Source: Duganella radicis (GTDB taxonomy: Bacteria; Pseudomonadota; Gammaproteobacteria; Burkholderiales; Burkholderiaceae_D). From it: 64,000 bases of DNA. The DNA lies in the NCBI RefSeq assembly GCF_009720825.1, contig NZ_WNKY01000010.1, positions 62,001-126,000 on the forward strand. Reading direction: 5' to 3'. The translations under genes were made by a program, and so were the position numbers. Under the pieces are notes generated by a model that was given only the letters and a program-made list of their open reading frames with translations, was not told the DNA's origin and made no database searches. Shown one piece after another: positions 26,722 through 37,358 of this stretch (the first letter of the stretch is position 1; every line of letters begins with the position of its first letter).

Positions 26722-27255
26722 GTGAATCGCCAGCGCGGACGGCCGGCGCCGGGCAGCGGCGTGTCGCGGGACGAGATTCTGGATGCGGCGCTGGCGCTGC
26801 TGGACGAAGGTGGCGGCCAGGGTTTGACGATGCGCGCGCTGGGCCGGCGGCTGGGAGTGACGGCCATGAGTTTCTACCGTCACGTTGGCGATCACACGGG
26901 TTTGCTGCGCGCGCTGTCCGACCGCGTGTATGCGACGGTGCTGGAGCAGCCGGCCGGAGAGCAGGACGCCCTGGCGGAAATGCGCGGACTGCTGACACGC
27001 TATCACCACGCAGTCGCAAGCCATCCGCAACTCACGCTGGCGATCTTCGCCACACCGGAGGCTTTTGCCAGCGTGACGCGCCACATCACCGACCGCCTGA
27101 CGGCGCTGCTGGCCAGCGTGACGGATCAGCCGCTGCTCTGGCGCGACATTCTGGTCGACCACGCCCACGGCGCCGGCCTGGCGCAGGGGCAGACCATGAC
27201 AGCGCAGTATCAGCAAGCGCTGGATTGCTTGCTGGCGCGCCTGGCCGCGAAGTAG
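26722..27255 (+). CDS. TetR-family transcriptional regulator
   Basis: A 177-residue regulator. The N-terminal HTH is at about 14-60 (SRDEILDAALALLDEGGGQGLTMRALGRRLGVTAMSFYRHVGDHTGLL), followed by an all-helical ligand domain. GTG 26722 is chosen to give the NRQRGRPAPGSG basic arm. An ATG at 26656 would add 22 residues of unlike composition and cannot be excluded. It ends exactly next to the convergent diguanylate cyclase gene, with no base between the two stop codons. Confidence 0.85.
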   Translation: MNRQRGRPAPGSGVSRDEILDAALALLDEGGGQGLTMRALGRRLGVTAMSFYRHVGDHTGLLRALSDRVYATVLEQPAGEQDALAEMRGLLTRYHHAVASHPQLTLAIFATPEAFASVTRHITDRLTALLASVTDQPLLWRDILVDHAHGAGLAQGQTMTAQYQQALDCLLARLAAK

Positions 27256-30200
27256 TCAGGTTTCGTCGTCCGCCTGGCGCCAGGTGTTGCGTCCGGCGGC
27301 CTTGGCGTGGTACAGGGCGATGTCGGCCCGCTTGTACAGTTGTTCATGGCTGTCGCCCTGGCGGTGGAGGGCGGCGCCGACACTGGCGCTGATCTCGATC
27401 ACGGCCTCGCGGTGCCCCAGCGGGGCGGCCAGGTTGGCCAGGATGCGGGTGCAGACCGCGGCCGGGGTGCCGCTTTCCAGCGGCTGGTGCAGCAGCACGG
27501 CAAACTCGTCCCCGCCCAGCCGGAACACGCGGTCCGATTCGCGCACCGCGGCCCGCAGGCGCTCGGCGGCGGCCACCAGCAGGGCGTCGCCGGCGTCATG
27601 GCCCAGGGTGTCGTTGATTTGCTTGAAGCGGTCGAGGTCGATCAGCAGCAGGGTGAAGGCGGCGCCGCCGCGCTCGGTCTGCGCCACCAGGTGGCGCAGT
27701 TCGTCGTTGAACAGGCGGCGGTTGGCCAGGCCGGTCAGCGGGTCGCCATAGGCCAGCGTCTCCAGCTGCGACTGGATGACGCGCAGTTCGGCGGTGCGCG
27801 TCTGCACCATGCCTTCCAGTTCGCGCTGGCGGCGGCGCAGGTAGGCGGTGCGCGCGTGCAGCAGGCCGGCGCCCAGCAGGAGGGCGGCCACGCCCATGGC
27901 CAGGCGCGCCAGCGCCTGCTGGTGCCACGCCGGCAACACATGCACCGGCACCTCGATCGGCGCCGACCAGTCGCCATGGCGGTTGGTGCCGCGCAGTTGC
28001 AGCACATAGTCGCCGGGCGGCAGGTTGTTGTAGCTGGCGCGGCGCGCGCTGGCGTCGGTTTCCACCCAGTTGGGGTCGAAGCCCTTGAGCTGGTAGGCGT
28101 AGCGGTGGCGCTCCGGCGTGGCGTAGTCGAGGGCGGCAAATTCCAGCGAGAAGCCGCGTTCGCGCGCGGCGGTAGTCACGGTCACCGGCGGGGCCTTGCT
28201 GCCCAGGCCGCTGTTGTAGGCGGCGGCCGGGATTTCCTTGTCGTTGAGCAGCAGGCGCGTCACCACCACCGGCGGCGCGTAGTGCGACACGCTCAGCGCC
28301 TGCGGCCTGACCACGCTGACCCCGGACAGGCCGCCAAACACCAGTTCGCCTTCGGCGGTGATGGCGCCCGAGTTGGTCCAGTAGGTGGGCACCTGCACGC
28401 CATCGCTGGCGCCCAGCGCGCGGATGGTCAGCGCCTCGGGGTCGATGCGGGCCAGGCCGGCGTCGGTGCTGGCCCACAGCATGCCTTCGCGGTCGAGCAG
28501 CAGCTTGTTGGCGCCGCTGTCGGGCAAGCCCTGCTGCATGCCGAGCCGGCGGAAACGGCGCCGGCCGTCGGCATCGGTGCGTTCCAGCATGACCACGCCG
28601 GTGCCGAAGTTGGACATCCATAGACGGCCCCGGCGGTCCATCGCGAGCGAGGAGACGTAGCCGGGCGGCAGGCGGTCGGGCGCGGCCAGGTCGGTCGGGA
28701 TGCGCTCGACCTTGTCGGGGCCGAGCCGCGCCAGCCCGCTGCGCGTGCCGACCCAGACCTCGTCACCCACCGGCAGCAGGGCGGTCACGCGCGAATCGCC
28801 CAGTTGCTGGTCTTCATGGCGCAGCAGGCGCGGCGTCCCGGCGGGCGGCAGTTCCAGCACCCACAGGCCATCCAGCCCGCCCACCCACAGCGTGCGCCCG
28901 GCCTGTGCCAGCGCCCATACCTCCTCCTCGTCGCCGCGGGTGGGAACCGCGACGCGATGCAGGTGGCGGCCATCGGCGTCGGCGCGGTACAGACCGTGCT
29001 GGGTGCCGATATACACCTCGCCATCCGGCCCCGGCATCATCGCCAGCACGCGCCCCGGCGGCAGGCCGGAGGCGGTGGTCAGGCGGCCGGTCAGGCCGCG
29101 GTACGGATCGATGATTTCGATGCCGCCGCTGGTACTGCTGAGCCATAGCTGGCCGTCGGGCGCCACCAGCACGCTCGGCACGCTCAGGATATTGCCGCGG
29201 CCGGACTCGGCGTGGCGGATGGTGGTGATGGCGCGCGGCTGCGGATCGTGCTGGCTGATGCCGGCCATGTACGAGATGAAGATGATGCCGCTGCGCTCGC
29301 GGAACATGGCCATGATGTCGTTGTCCGGCAGGCTGTCCGGCGCGTCGGCGCGGTGGCGGATGCGGTGCGTGGCGCCGGCCTGCACGTCCAGCGCGACGAT
29401 GCCGCCGTTGGCGCCATTGGTGCCCAGCCAGATCTCGCCCGGCGCCACCTCGGCGATGGCGGAAACGCGCTCCGATGGCAGCGTGGGCTGGCGCCCGCTC
29501 TCGTGCACCGCCGCCGCGTTGCGGGTGTCGGCGCCGGCAGCGATGCCGAACGCGCCGCTGGTGCGGGTGCCGATCCACAGTCGCCCGGCGCTGTCCTGGA
29601 ACAGCGTGGTGATCGACAGGCCGGTCTTGCCGCCGAGGGCGATCTGTTGCGCCGGCTGGTTGGGCTTGAGCCGGAACAGCCCGCGGCGGGTGCCGATCCA
29701 CAGGGTGCCGTCGGCCTCGCGCAGCAGGGCGTCGATGCCGCCCTCGGGCAAGTCGGCCAGATCCTCCTGGCGCTGGCGGCTGAAGCGGCCGTCGGCGCCC
29801 AGATGATCGAGGCCGCGGCCGGTAGCAAGCCACAAGCCGCCCTGGCCGTCATCGGCAATCGCGCTCACGCGCGGATCGCGCAGGCCGTCCGCGCCGGCGC
29901 GGTAGCGTACAAAACTGTCGCGGGCGGCATCGTAGCGGGCCAGGCCGCCGGAACTCATGCCGATCCACAGGCGGCCCTGCGGATCGATGTGCAGGCTCAT
30001 GATGTAGCTGTCCGGCAGGGCTTCGTCGCGGGCGGCGTCGGCCACGTACTTGACGTGGCGGTTGCCATCCCAGCGCACCAGGCCGGCCTGGGTGCCGATC
30101 CAGAGAAAGCCCTGGCGATCCTGGATAAGGCACACACCGCTGCTGACATCGATGTGCATATTGTGTTTGAAGCTGGTATTCGCCTGGCCGGCCCAGCGCT

Positions 30201-30324
30201 CGCCATTGGCCGCATGCAGCGGCCGGGTCAGCATGAGCAGGCACAGCAACAGGCACAGGACGGCGGCGACGCGCGACGGGCGCGCCAGGGCGGCAGGGCG
30301 AGGTGGAAAATTGCTGTGTGGCAT
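27256..30324 (-). CDS. Two-component-propeller sensor diguanylate cyclase (Reg_prop, Y_Y_Y, GGDEF)
   Basis: A 1022-residue membrane sensor. A signal/anchor segment lies near residues 15-38 (VAAVLCLLLCLLMLT). Then come about 650 residues of Reg_prop beta-propeller repeats (GRLWIGTRTSG, GEIWLGTNGA, GQLWLSSTSGG), and a Y_Y_Y domain (YQLKGFDPNWVETDASARRASYNNLPPGDY). One TM segment follows (MGVAALLLGAGLL), then a cytoplasmic GGDEF domain. The active motif GGDEF is intact, preceded by RESD, an RxxD inhibitory site five residues upstream. It should make c-di-GMP in response to a periplasmic signal. ATG 30324 gives the best signal peptide; 30357 is possible. Confidence 0.93.
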   Translation of the reverse strand: MPHSNFPPRPAALARPSRVAAVLCLLLCLLMLTRPLHAANGERWAGQANTSFKHNMHIDVSSGVCLIQDRQGFLWIGTQAGLVRWDGNRHVKYVADAARDEALPDSYIMSLHIDPQGRLWIGMSSGGLARYDAARDSFVRYRAGADGLRDPRVSAIADDGQGGLWLATGRGLDHLGADGRFSRQRQEDLADLPEGGIDALLREADGTLWIGTRRGLFRLKPNQPAQQIALGGKTGLSITTLFQDSAGRLWIGTRTSGAFGIAAGADTRNAAAVHESGRQPTLPSERVSAIAEVAPGEIWLGTNGANGGIVALDVQAGATHRIRHRADAPDSLPDNDIMAMFRERSGIIFISYMAGISQHDPQPRAITTIRHAESGRGNILSVPSVLVAPDGQLWLSSTSGGIEIIDPYRGLTGRLTTASGLPPGRVLAMMPGPDGEVYIGTQHGLYRADADGRHLHRVAVPTRGDEEEVWALAQAGRTLWVGGLDGLWVLELPPAGTPRLLRHEDQQLGDSRVTALLPVGDEVWVGTRSGLARLGPDKVERIPTDLAAPDRLPPGYVSSLAMDRRGRLWMSNFGTGVVMLERTDADGRRRFRRLGMQQGLPDSGANKLLLDREGMLWASTDAGLARIDPEALTIRALGASDGVQVPTYWTNSGAITAEGELVFGGLSGVSVVRPQALSVSHYAPPVVVTRLLLNDKEIPAAAYNSGLGSKAPPVTVTTAARERGFSLEFAALDYATPERHRYAYQLKGFDPNWVETDASARRASYNNLPPGDYVLQLRGTNRHGDWSAPIEVPVHVLPAWHQQALARLAMGVAALLLGAGLLHARTAYLRRRQRELEGMVQTRTAELRVIQSQLETLAYGDPLTGLANRRLFNDELRHLVAQTERGGAAFTLLLIDLDRFKQINDTLGHDAGDALLVAAAERLRAAVRESDRVFRLGGDEFAVLLHQPLESGTPAAVCTRILANLAAPLGHREAVIEISASVGAALHRQGDSHEQLYKRADIALYHAKAAGRNTWRQADDET

Positions 30325-30366
30325 GAGGACACTATACCTGACTAGTCTGACAAGCATGTGGGTTTT

Positions 30367-30395
30367 TTGCTACTGGGTGCGGATGCGGTTATAAT
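30367..30395 (+). promoter_or_regulatory. Sigma-70 promoter of the thiamin operon
   Basis: TTGCTA (30367-30372), a 17-nt spacer and a consensus TATAAT (30390-30395). The predicted start at about 30402 is just upstream of the riboswitch. Confidence 0.8.
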
Positions 30396-30417
30396 CGGCG
30401 CGCCACCGCAAGGTGGC

Positions 30418-32475
<2,058 letters not shown>

Positions 32476-32480
32476 CGATC

Positions 32481-32684
32481 ATGATTGAGATTGAATTGAA
32501 CGGCGCACCGCACCGGGTGCCGCCGCGGCAGACCCTGTATCAGCTGATCGATGCGCTGGAGTTGACCGGGCAGGCGCTGGCGCTGGCGGTCAACCGCAAT
32601 GTGGTGCCGCGCCAGCAGTGGCCGGAGCGCGTCCTGCAAGCGCAGGACAAGGTAGACATTGTGCGCGCCATCGGCGGCGGTTAA
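32481..32684 (+). CDS. thiS: Sulfur carrier protein ThiS
   Basis: A 67-residue ubiquitin-like carrier that donates sulfur as a C-terminal thiocarboxylate for thiazole formation. The required C-terminal Gly-Gly is present (RAIGGG). The stretch LALAVNRNVVPRQQWPE fits the family. It lies between thiC and thiG with short gaps. The adenylating enzyme ThiF is not in this window. Confidence 0.95.
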   Translation: MIEIELNGAPHRVPPRQTLYQLIDALELTGQALALAVNRNVVPRQQWPERVLQAQDKVDIVRAIGGG

Positions 32685-32696
32685 TTGGAGACGAAT

Positions 32697-33476
32697 ATGA
32701 GTGATGTGTTGAAAATCGCAGGCAAGGAATATAAATCGCGCCTGCTGGTGGGCAGTGGCAAGTACAAGGATTTGCAGCAGACGCGCGAGGCGACCGATGC
32801 GGCCGAGGCAGAGATTATTACGGTGGCGATCCGGCGCGTGAATATCGGCCAGGACCCGAAGGCGCCGTCGTTGCTGGATGTGCTGCCGCCCTCGCGGTAT
32901 ACCATCCTGCCGAATACCGCCGGCTGCTATACGGCCAGGGATGCGGTCTACACTTTGCAGATGGCGCGTGAGCTGTTGAACGGCCATAAGCTGGTGAAGC
33001 TGGAGGTGCTGGGGGATGAGAAAACGTTGTTCCCCAATATGCCGGAAACGCTGGTCGCCGCGCGCGAGCTGGTGAAGGATGGTTTTGACGTGATGGTGTA
33101 TTGCAGCGACGATCCGATTCAGGCGCGCATGCTGGAGGATATCGGCTGCGTGGCGGTGATGCCGCTGGCGTCCCTGATTGGTTCGGGCATGGGCATTCTC
33201 AATCCGTGGAATCTGTCGCTGATTATCGAGCAGGCCAGGGTGCCGGTGCTGGTGGATGCCGGGGTGGGCACGGCGTCCGATGCGGCGATCGCGATGGAGC
33301 TGGGTTGTGACGGGGTGTTGATGAACACCGCCATCGCCGGCGCGCAGGACCCGGTGCGCATGGCGCGGGCCATGAAGCTGGGCGTGCAGGCCGGGCGCGA
33401 GGCTTATCTGGCGGGCCGGATCGCGCGCAAGTTTGCGGCGTCGCCGTCGTCGCCGATGGCGGGCCGGCTGGCATGA
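32697..33476 (+). CDS. thiG: Thiazole synthase ThiG
   Basis: A 259-residue TIM-barrel enzyme that joins DXP, ThiS thiocarboxylate and dehydroglycine into the thiamin thiazole. The Schiff-base Lys is in [18 protein letters not shown]. Phosphate-binding blocks are [20 protein letters not shown] and [34 protein letters not shown] 32697 has TGGAG 6 nt upstream. It overlaps thiD by 4 nt. Its substrate DXP comes from Dxs, also encoded in this window. No thiO or thiH is adjacent to supply dehydroglycine. Confidence 0.97.
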   Translation: MSDVLKIAGKEYKSRLLVGSGKYKDLQQTREATDAAEAEIITVAIRRVNIGQDPKAPSLLDVLPPSRYTILPNTAGCYTARDAVYTLQMARELLNGHKLVKLEVLGDEKTLFPNMPETLVAARELVKDGFDVMVYCSDDPIQARMLEDIGCVAVMPLASLIGSGMGILNPWNLSLIIEQARVPVLVDAGVGTASDAAIAMELGCDGVLMNTAIAGAQDPVRMARAMKLGVQAGREAYLAGRIARKFAASPSSPMAGRLA

Positions 33477-34291
33477 GGCCATGTGTTCTGGTGTTCGCGG
33501 GGCTCGATCCGTCCGGCGGCGCCGGGCTGTCGGCCGATTTGCAGGCGGTGGCGGGGCAGCGGGCGCATGCGCTCACTGTCTGCACCGCGCTGACGGTGCA
33601 GGACAATGACCGCGTGTACGGCGTGCAGCCGGTGGACGCGGGCATGGTGCTGCGGCAGGCGCAGGCGTTGGCCGGCAAGTGCGCCATCAGCGCGGTGAAG
33701 ATCGGGATTACCGGCAGTGCCGCCAACGCGCTGGCGATTGCGGAGGTGATCATGCGCTTGCGTGAACGGCGGCCGGATTTGCCGGTCGTGCTGGATCCGG
33801 TGCTGGCCAGCGGGCATGGCGATGTGCTGTCGCGCGATGATGCGGTGCGGGCATTGGCGCCCTTGCTGCCGCTGGCCACGTTGATCACGCCGAATGGTCC
33901 GGAGGCCCAGGCGCTGAGCGACGCCACGCGGCCGGACGCGCAGGCGCATGCCCTGCGCGCGCGCGGCTGCCGGCACGTTCTCATCACAGGCGGCCACGCC
34001 GGGGGCAACGACGTGCTCAACCGCTGGTACGGCCCCGCCGCGCCACCGCCGCCCGCCACGGCGCTTGAGGGCGCGGACGCGCAGGCGGCCGGCCTGCTGG
34101 GCGAGTGGCGCTGGGAGCGCCTGGCGGGGGAGTTTCATGGCAGCGGCTGCACGCTGGCTGCCGCCATCGCCGGCCAACTGGCGTTGGGCGTGCCGACCGC
34201 TGTCGCGCTGGAGAACGCCCAGCTGTACACCTATCACGCGCTGCGCGACGCTTACGCCATCGCTCCCGGCCAGCGCATCCCTTTGCGATAA
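33473..34291 (+). CDS. thiD: Hydroxymethylpyrimidine/phosphomethylpyrimidine kinase
   Basis: A 272-residue ribokinase-fold kinase that phosphorylates HMP and HMP-P to HMP-PP. Signatures: [24 protein letters not shown] at the N-terminus, [15 protein letters not shown], and the C-terminal anion hole [18 protein letters not shown]. Compared with the usual family it has a Pro/Ala-rich insert near residues 180-205 ([20 protein letters not shown]). It overlaps thiG by 4 nt (ATGA). Confidence 0.95.
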   Translation: MRPCVLVFAGLDPSGGAGLSADLQAVAGQRAHALTVCTALTVQDNDRVYGVQPVDAGMVLRQAQALAGKCAISAVKIGITGSAANALAIAEVIMRLRERRPDLPVVLDPVLASGHGDVLSRDDAVRALAPLLPLATLITPNGPEAQALSDATRPDAQAHALRARGCRHVLITGGHAGGNDVLNRWYGPAAPPPPATALEGADAQAAGLLGEWRWERLAGEFHGSGCTLAAAIAGQLALGVPTAVALENAQLYTYHALRDAYAIAPGQRIPLR

Positions 34292-34309
34292 ACAGAAGAG
34301 AGCACAATC

Positions 34310-34927
34310 ATGCAAGGACTCTACCTCGTCACCCCCAACTGGGACGACACCAGCCGCCTGCTGCAAGTCACCGGGCAAGCCCTGCAAGCCGCGCCGATCG
34401 CCCTGCTGCAATACCGCCACAAGGAAGCCGGCCCGGTGCTGCGCCACGAGCAGGCTGCCGCGCTGCTGGCCCTGTGCCGCCGCCATCGCGTGCCCTTCAT
34501 CGTCAACGACCACGTCGACCTGTGCACCGAGCTCGATGCGGACGGCGTCCACCTCGGCGGCACCGATGCCGAGGTCGCGCAAGTGCGGGCCAGACTCGGC
34601 AAGCGGAAAATCATCGGCGCCTCCTGCTACGGCGACATGTCGCGCGCCGTGCACGCGCAACAGGCCGGCGCCAGCTACGTCGCCTTCGGCGGTTTCTACC
34701 CGTCGCGCGTGAAGAAATACGCCGTCACCACACAGCCCGCCATCCTCGACCGCGCGCGCGAAGTGATCCGCGTGCCGACCGTGGTGATCGGTGGCATGAC
34801 GCCGCAAAACGCCGCGCCGCTGGTGGCGCGCGGGGCGCACATGGTGGCCGCCATCAGCAGCGTCTATCAAGCTGAAAGTGTGGCGCAGGCCGTCGGCGAA
34901 TTCCAATCGCTTTTCGCTCAGCAATAA
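34310..34927 (+). CDS. thiE: Thiamine-phosphate synthase
   Basis: A 205-residue TIM-barrel enzyme that couples HMP-PP and thiazole phosphate to thiamin phosphate. Key stretches: LLQYRHKEAG (pyrophosphate binding), VPFIVNDHVDLCTELDADGVHLGGTD, and VPTVVIGGMTPQNAAPLVARGAHMVAAISSVY. It is the last gene of thiC-S-G-D-E. No clear terminator follows. Confidence 0.95.
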   Translation: MQGLYLVTPNWDDTSRLLQVTGQALQAAPIALLQYRHKEAGPVLRHEQAAALLALCRRHRVPFIVNDHVDLCTELDADGVHLGGTDAEVAQVRARLGKRKIIGASCYGDMSRAVHAQQAGASYVAFGGFYPSRVKKYAVTTQPAILDRAREVIRVPTVVIGGMTPQNAAPLVARGAHMVAAISSVYQAESVAQAVGEFQSLFAQQ

Positions 34928-34933
34928 AAACGC

Positions 34934-34964
34934 TTGAGGTATGGAGGGTTTTCAGTCTTATAAT
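34934..34964 (+). promoter_or_regulatory. Possible promoter of the ANTAR regulator gene
   Basis: A consensus TATAAT at 34959-34964 with TTGAGG at 34934-34939, a long 19-nt spacer. GGGGCG (34965-34970) directly after it can pair with CGCCCC (34992-34997), which abuts the ATG, so the short leader could fold over the start. Confidence 0.45.
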
Positions 34965-34997
34965 GGGGCGTTAGCAATCGCCCAAGGTTTTCGCCCC

Positions 34998-35630
34998 ATG
35001 ACCGCATCCATCCCAGCACAGAAACGCCTGATCCTGATCGTTGACGACGACCCGCTGCTGCTCGACTTCCTTGGCGAAGTGCTGGGCCATGCCGGCTATG
35101 AAATTGCCAAGGCTTCTTCGGCCGAGCAGGCCCTGCAAGCCATCGCCCAGCGCGAGCCGGACCTGGCGCTGCTGGACATCCACATGCCGGGCATGAACGG
35201 CCTGGAACTGGCCAAGCAGTTGCACGCCACCAGCTCGGTGCCGTTCATGTTCCTGTCCGGCCGCGGCGATGCGGACGCCGGCAAGCAGGCCGCCTCCTAC
35301 GGCGCGGTCGGCTTCCTGGTCAAGCCGGTCGATGAAAAACACCTGATGCCGGCCTTCGCCGCCGGCCTGGCGCGCGCCGACGAAATCCGCCAGCTGCGCC
35401 GCACCGAACTGAACCTCAACGCGGCGCTGGCCGCCGGCCGCGAAACCAGCCTGGCCGTCGGTCTGCTGATGTGCAAATTCCAGACCGACCGCAACACCGC
35501 CTTCGAGGTGCTGCGCGATCATGCGCGCTCCAACCGCCGCAAGGTGAACGAGGTGGCGGACCAGCTGCTGTCGGCCGAAGAGACCCTGAACAGCTTGCAT
35601 GCCGCATTCAACAACCGTCTGAAAAAGTAA
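34998..35630 (+). CDS. Response regulator with ANTAR RNA-binding output domain
   Basis: A 210-residue two-domain regulator. The receiver domain covers about 10-125 with LIVDDDPLLLDFL, the phospho-acceptor Asp in LALLDIHMPGMNG, and FLVKPVD. The ANTAR domain covers about 145-205 (LAVGLLMCKFQTDRNTAFEVLRDHARSNRRKVNEVADQLLSAEETLN). ANTAR proteins bind paired RNA hairpins and prevent termination. ATG 34998 is used as it begins the conserved part. No sensor kinase is nearby. A receiver-only protein is encoded next, behind a leader with two hairpins. Confidence 0.93.
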   Translation: MTASIPAQKRLILIVDDDPLLLDFLGEVLGHAGYEIAKASSAEQALQAIAQREPDLALLDIHMPGMNGLELAKQLHATSSVPFMFLSGRGDADAGKQAASYGAVGFLVKPVDEKHLMPAFAAGLARADEIRQLRRTELNLNAALAAGRETSLAVGLLMCKFQTDRNTAFEVLRDHARSNRRKVNEVADQLLSAEETLNSLHAAFNNRLKK

Positions 35631-35649
35631 ACGCTACAGGCAAAATTTC

Positions 35650-35677
35650 TTGTCTTACGGCATTTTTGTTATACACT
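35650..35677 (+). promoter_or_regulatory. Possible promoter upstream of the receiver-domain gene
   Basis: TTGTCT (35650-35655), a 16-nt spacer, TACACT (35672-35677). It would give a leader of about 150 nt before the ATG at 35837. Confidence 0.4.
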
Positions 35678-35688
35678 ATCATCTGAGC

Positions 35689-35748
35689 GGCGGATAACAG
35701 CTATCCGCCCGCCCCAATCGCGGCAGGGCCTCAATCTGCACCTGCCGC
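35689..35748 (+). other. Two stem-loops in the leader of the receiver-domain gene
   Basis: GGCGGATA (35689-35696) pairs with TATCCGCC (35702-35709) with a 5-nt loop. GCGGCAGG (35720-35727) pairs with CCTGCCGC (35741-35748) with a 13-nt loop. Neither is followed by a T-run, so they are not simple terminators. The loops are not the canonical ANTAR hexaloops. Confidence 0.6.
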
Positions 35749-35836
35749 TTCAATGGCCGCCCGCACCCTGCGCCACGCCCGATCCTTCGGCCCAACTCCG
35801 CCGAGCTTGCATTCAGCTTATTCAGCGGAGAATTTC

Positions 35837-36289
35837 ATGACCAACGATTTCCCTGGTAACACCTTCCGTCCGTTCACCGACGACAGCGGCGGCGCCATCG
35901 GTTTTTCCATTTTCGCCGCCGCCCCGCGCGTGCTGCACGTCGACAGCGACCATGACGCGGCGCTGGTGCTGGCCGCGCTGCTGGTGCCGGAAACGCAAGT
36001 GACCCACGTGCCGACGCTGGCGGCCGCGCAGGAATTGCTGCAAAACGAGAAGTTTGCGCTGGTGGTGCTCGACCCCGACCTGCCGGATGGCGACGGCGTC
36101 GACCTGCTGGCCGAGCTGCGCGGCGGCCAGCACGGCGCGCGGGTGCTGATGTATTCGGCCCGCCATCCCGAGCAGCACCAGTCCGGCCACGCCTTCCTGC
36201 CCAAGCCATGGACCTCGCCGCGCCAGCTGTGGCGCACGGTGTCCAATCTGCTGGGCATTGGTCCTGTGATGCCGGTTGACCCCCAATAA
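35837..36289 (+). CDS. Receiver-domain (CheY-like) protein
   Basis: A 150-residue protein that is essentially a single receiver domain. After an N-terminal tail of about 25 residues comes RVLHVDSDHDAALVLAALL, then the probable phospho-acceptor Asp in LVVLDPDLPDGDGVDLLAEL and the Lys in FLPKPWTSPRQLW. The first acidic pair is SDHD rather than DD. No output domain is seen, so it works through protein contact. GCGGAG precedes ATG 35837. It may be related to the ANTAR regulator upstream. Confidence 0.85.
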   Translation: MTNDFPGNTFRPFTDDSGGAIGFSIFAAAPRVLHVDSDHDAALVLAALLVPETQVTHVPTLAAAQELLQNEKFALVVLDPDLPDGDGVDLLAELRGGQHGARVLMYSARHPEQHQSGHAFLPKPWTSPRQLWRTVSNLLGIGPVMPVDPQ

Positions 36290-36389
36290 TCGCAATATTG
36301 ATAATAAATACTCGGTGACGCCGGACCGCGCTTGTTGCGCGGCTGGTTGAGGTGATACGCTGCCGGATCAACTCAATCAGGACCTCAAG

Positions 36390-37322
36390 ATGACGTCACC
36401 AATCAAACTCGCCATCGTCGGCGTGGGCAAGATCGTTTACGACCAGCACGTGCCGGCGATTGCCGCCAATGCCGGCCACTTCACGCTGGTGGCGACCGCC
36501 AGCCGCAACAACACCATCGAGAATATCCCCAGCTTCCCGACCATCGAGGCGATGCTGGAAGCGCGTCCGGACATTGAAGCCGTGTCGCTGTGCATGCCGC
36601 CGCAATACCGCTACGCCGCCGCGCACAAGGCGCTGGCCGCCGGCAAGCATGTGTTCATGGAAAAGCCGCCGGGCGCCACGCTGTCGGAAGTGGCCGACCT
36701 GGAAGCCTTTGCCGCCAAACAGGGCGTCAGCCTGTTCGCCAGCTGGCACTCGCGCTACGCGCCGGGCGTGCAGCCGGCCAAAGCCTACCTGGCCGCCAAT
36801 GCGACAACCGCCATGCACGTGATCTGGAAAGAAGACGTGCGCCACTGGCACCCGAACCAGGACTGGATCTGGCAAGCGGGCGGCCTGGGCGTGTTCGATC
36901 CGGGCATCAACGCGCTGTCGATCGTGACCGAAATCCTGCCGTCGGCTGTGTTCCTGACCAAGGCCGCGCTGGAATTCCCTGAAAACCGCGACGCACCGAT
37001 CGCCGCCGATCTGCACTTCCAGGACGCGGCCGGTATCAAGGTGCATGCCGAGTTCGACTGGCGCCAGACCGGCCCGCAAAGCTGGGACATCATCGTCACC
37101 ACCGCCAATGGCGAAGTGCGCCTGGCGAATGGCGGCGCGCGCCTGTGGATCAACGGCGCCGAGCAGCAGCTGGAGAAAGAGGCCGAGTACCCGTCGTTGT
37201 ACCAGCGCTTCGCCGACATCATCCGCGCCGGCAAGTCGGACGTGGACGTGGCGCCGCTGCGCCATGTGGCCGACGCCTTCATGCTGGGCCGCCGCAAAGT
37301 GGTGGACGCCTTCCACGACTGA
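36390..37322 (+). CDS. Gfo/Idh/MocA oxidoreductase, D-galactose/L-arabinose 1-dehydrogenase type
   Basis: A 310-residue NAD(P)-dependent dehydrogenase. The Rossmann start is KLAIVGVGKIVYDQHVPAIAA, followed by VFMEKPPGATLSEV with the catalytic Lys in EKPP. The block WKEDVRHWHPNQDWIWQAGGLGVFDPGINALSIVTEILP closely resembles bacterial L-arabinose/D-galactose 1-dehydrogenases. It would oxidise the aldose to its lactone at the start of a non-phosphorylating route. No other gene of that route is in this window. frmA follows after 36 nt. Confidence 0.88.
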   Translation: MTSPIKLAIVGVGKIVYDQHVPAIAANAGHFTLVATASRNNTIENIPSFPTIEAMLEARPDIEAVSLCMPPQYRYAAAHKALAAGKHVFMEKPPGATLSEVADLEAFAAKQGVSLFASWHSRYAPGVQPAKAYLAANATTAMHVIWKEDVRHWHPNQDWIWQAGGLGVFDPGINALSIVTEILPSAVFLTKAALEFPENRDAPIAADLHFQDAAGIKVHAEFDWRQTGPQSWDIIVTTANGEVRLANGGARLWINGAEQQLEKEAEYPSLYQRFADIIRAGKSDVDVAPLRHVADAFMLGRRKVVDAFHD

Positions 37323-37358
37323 TGCGCTATCATGGTGCTCCATTGCGAAAGGAGCATC

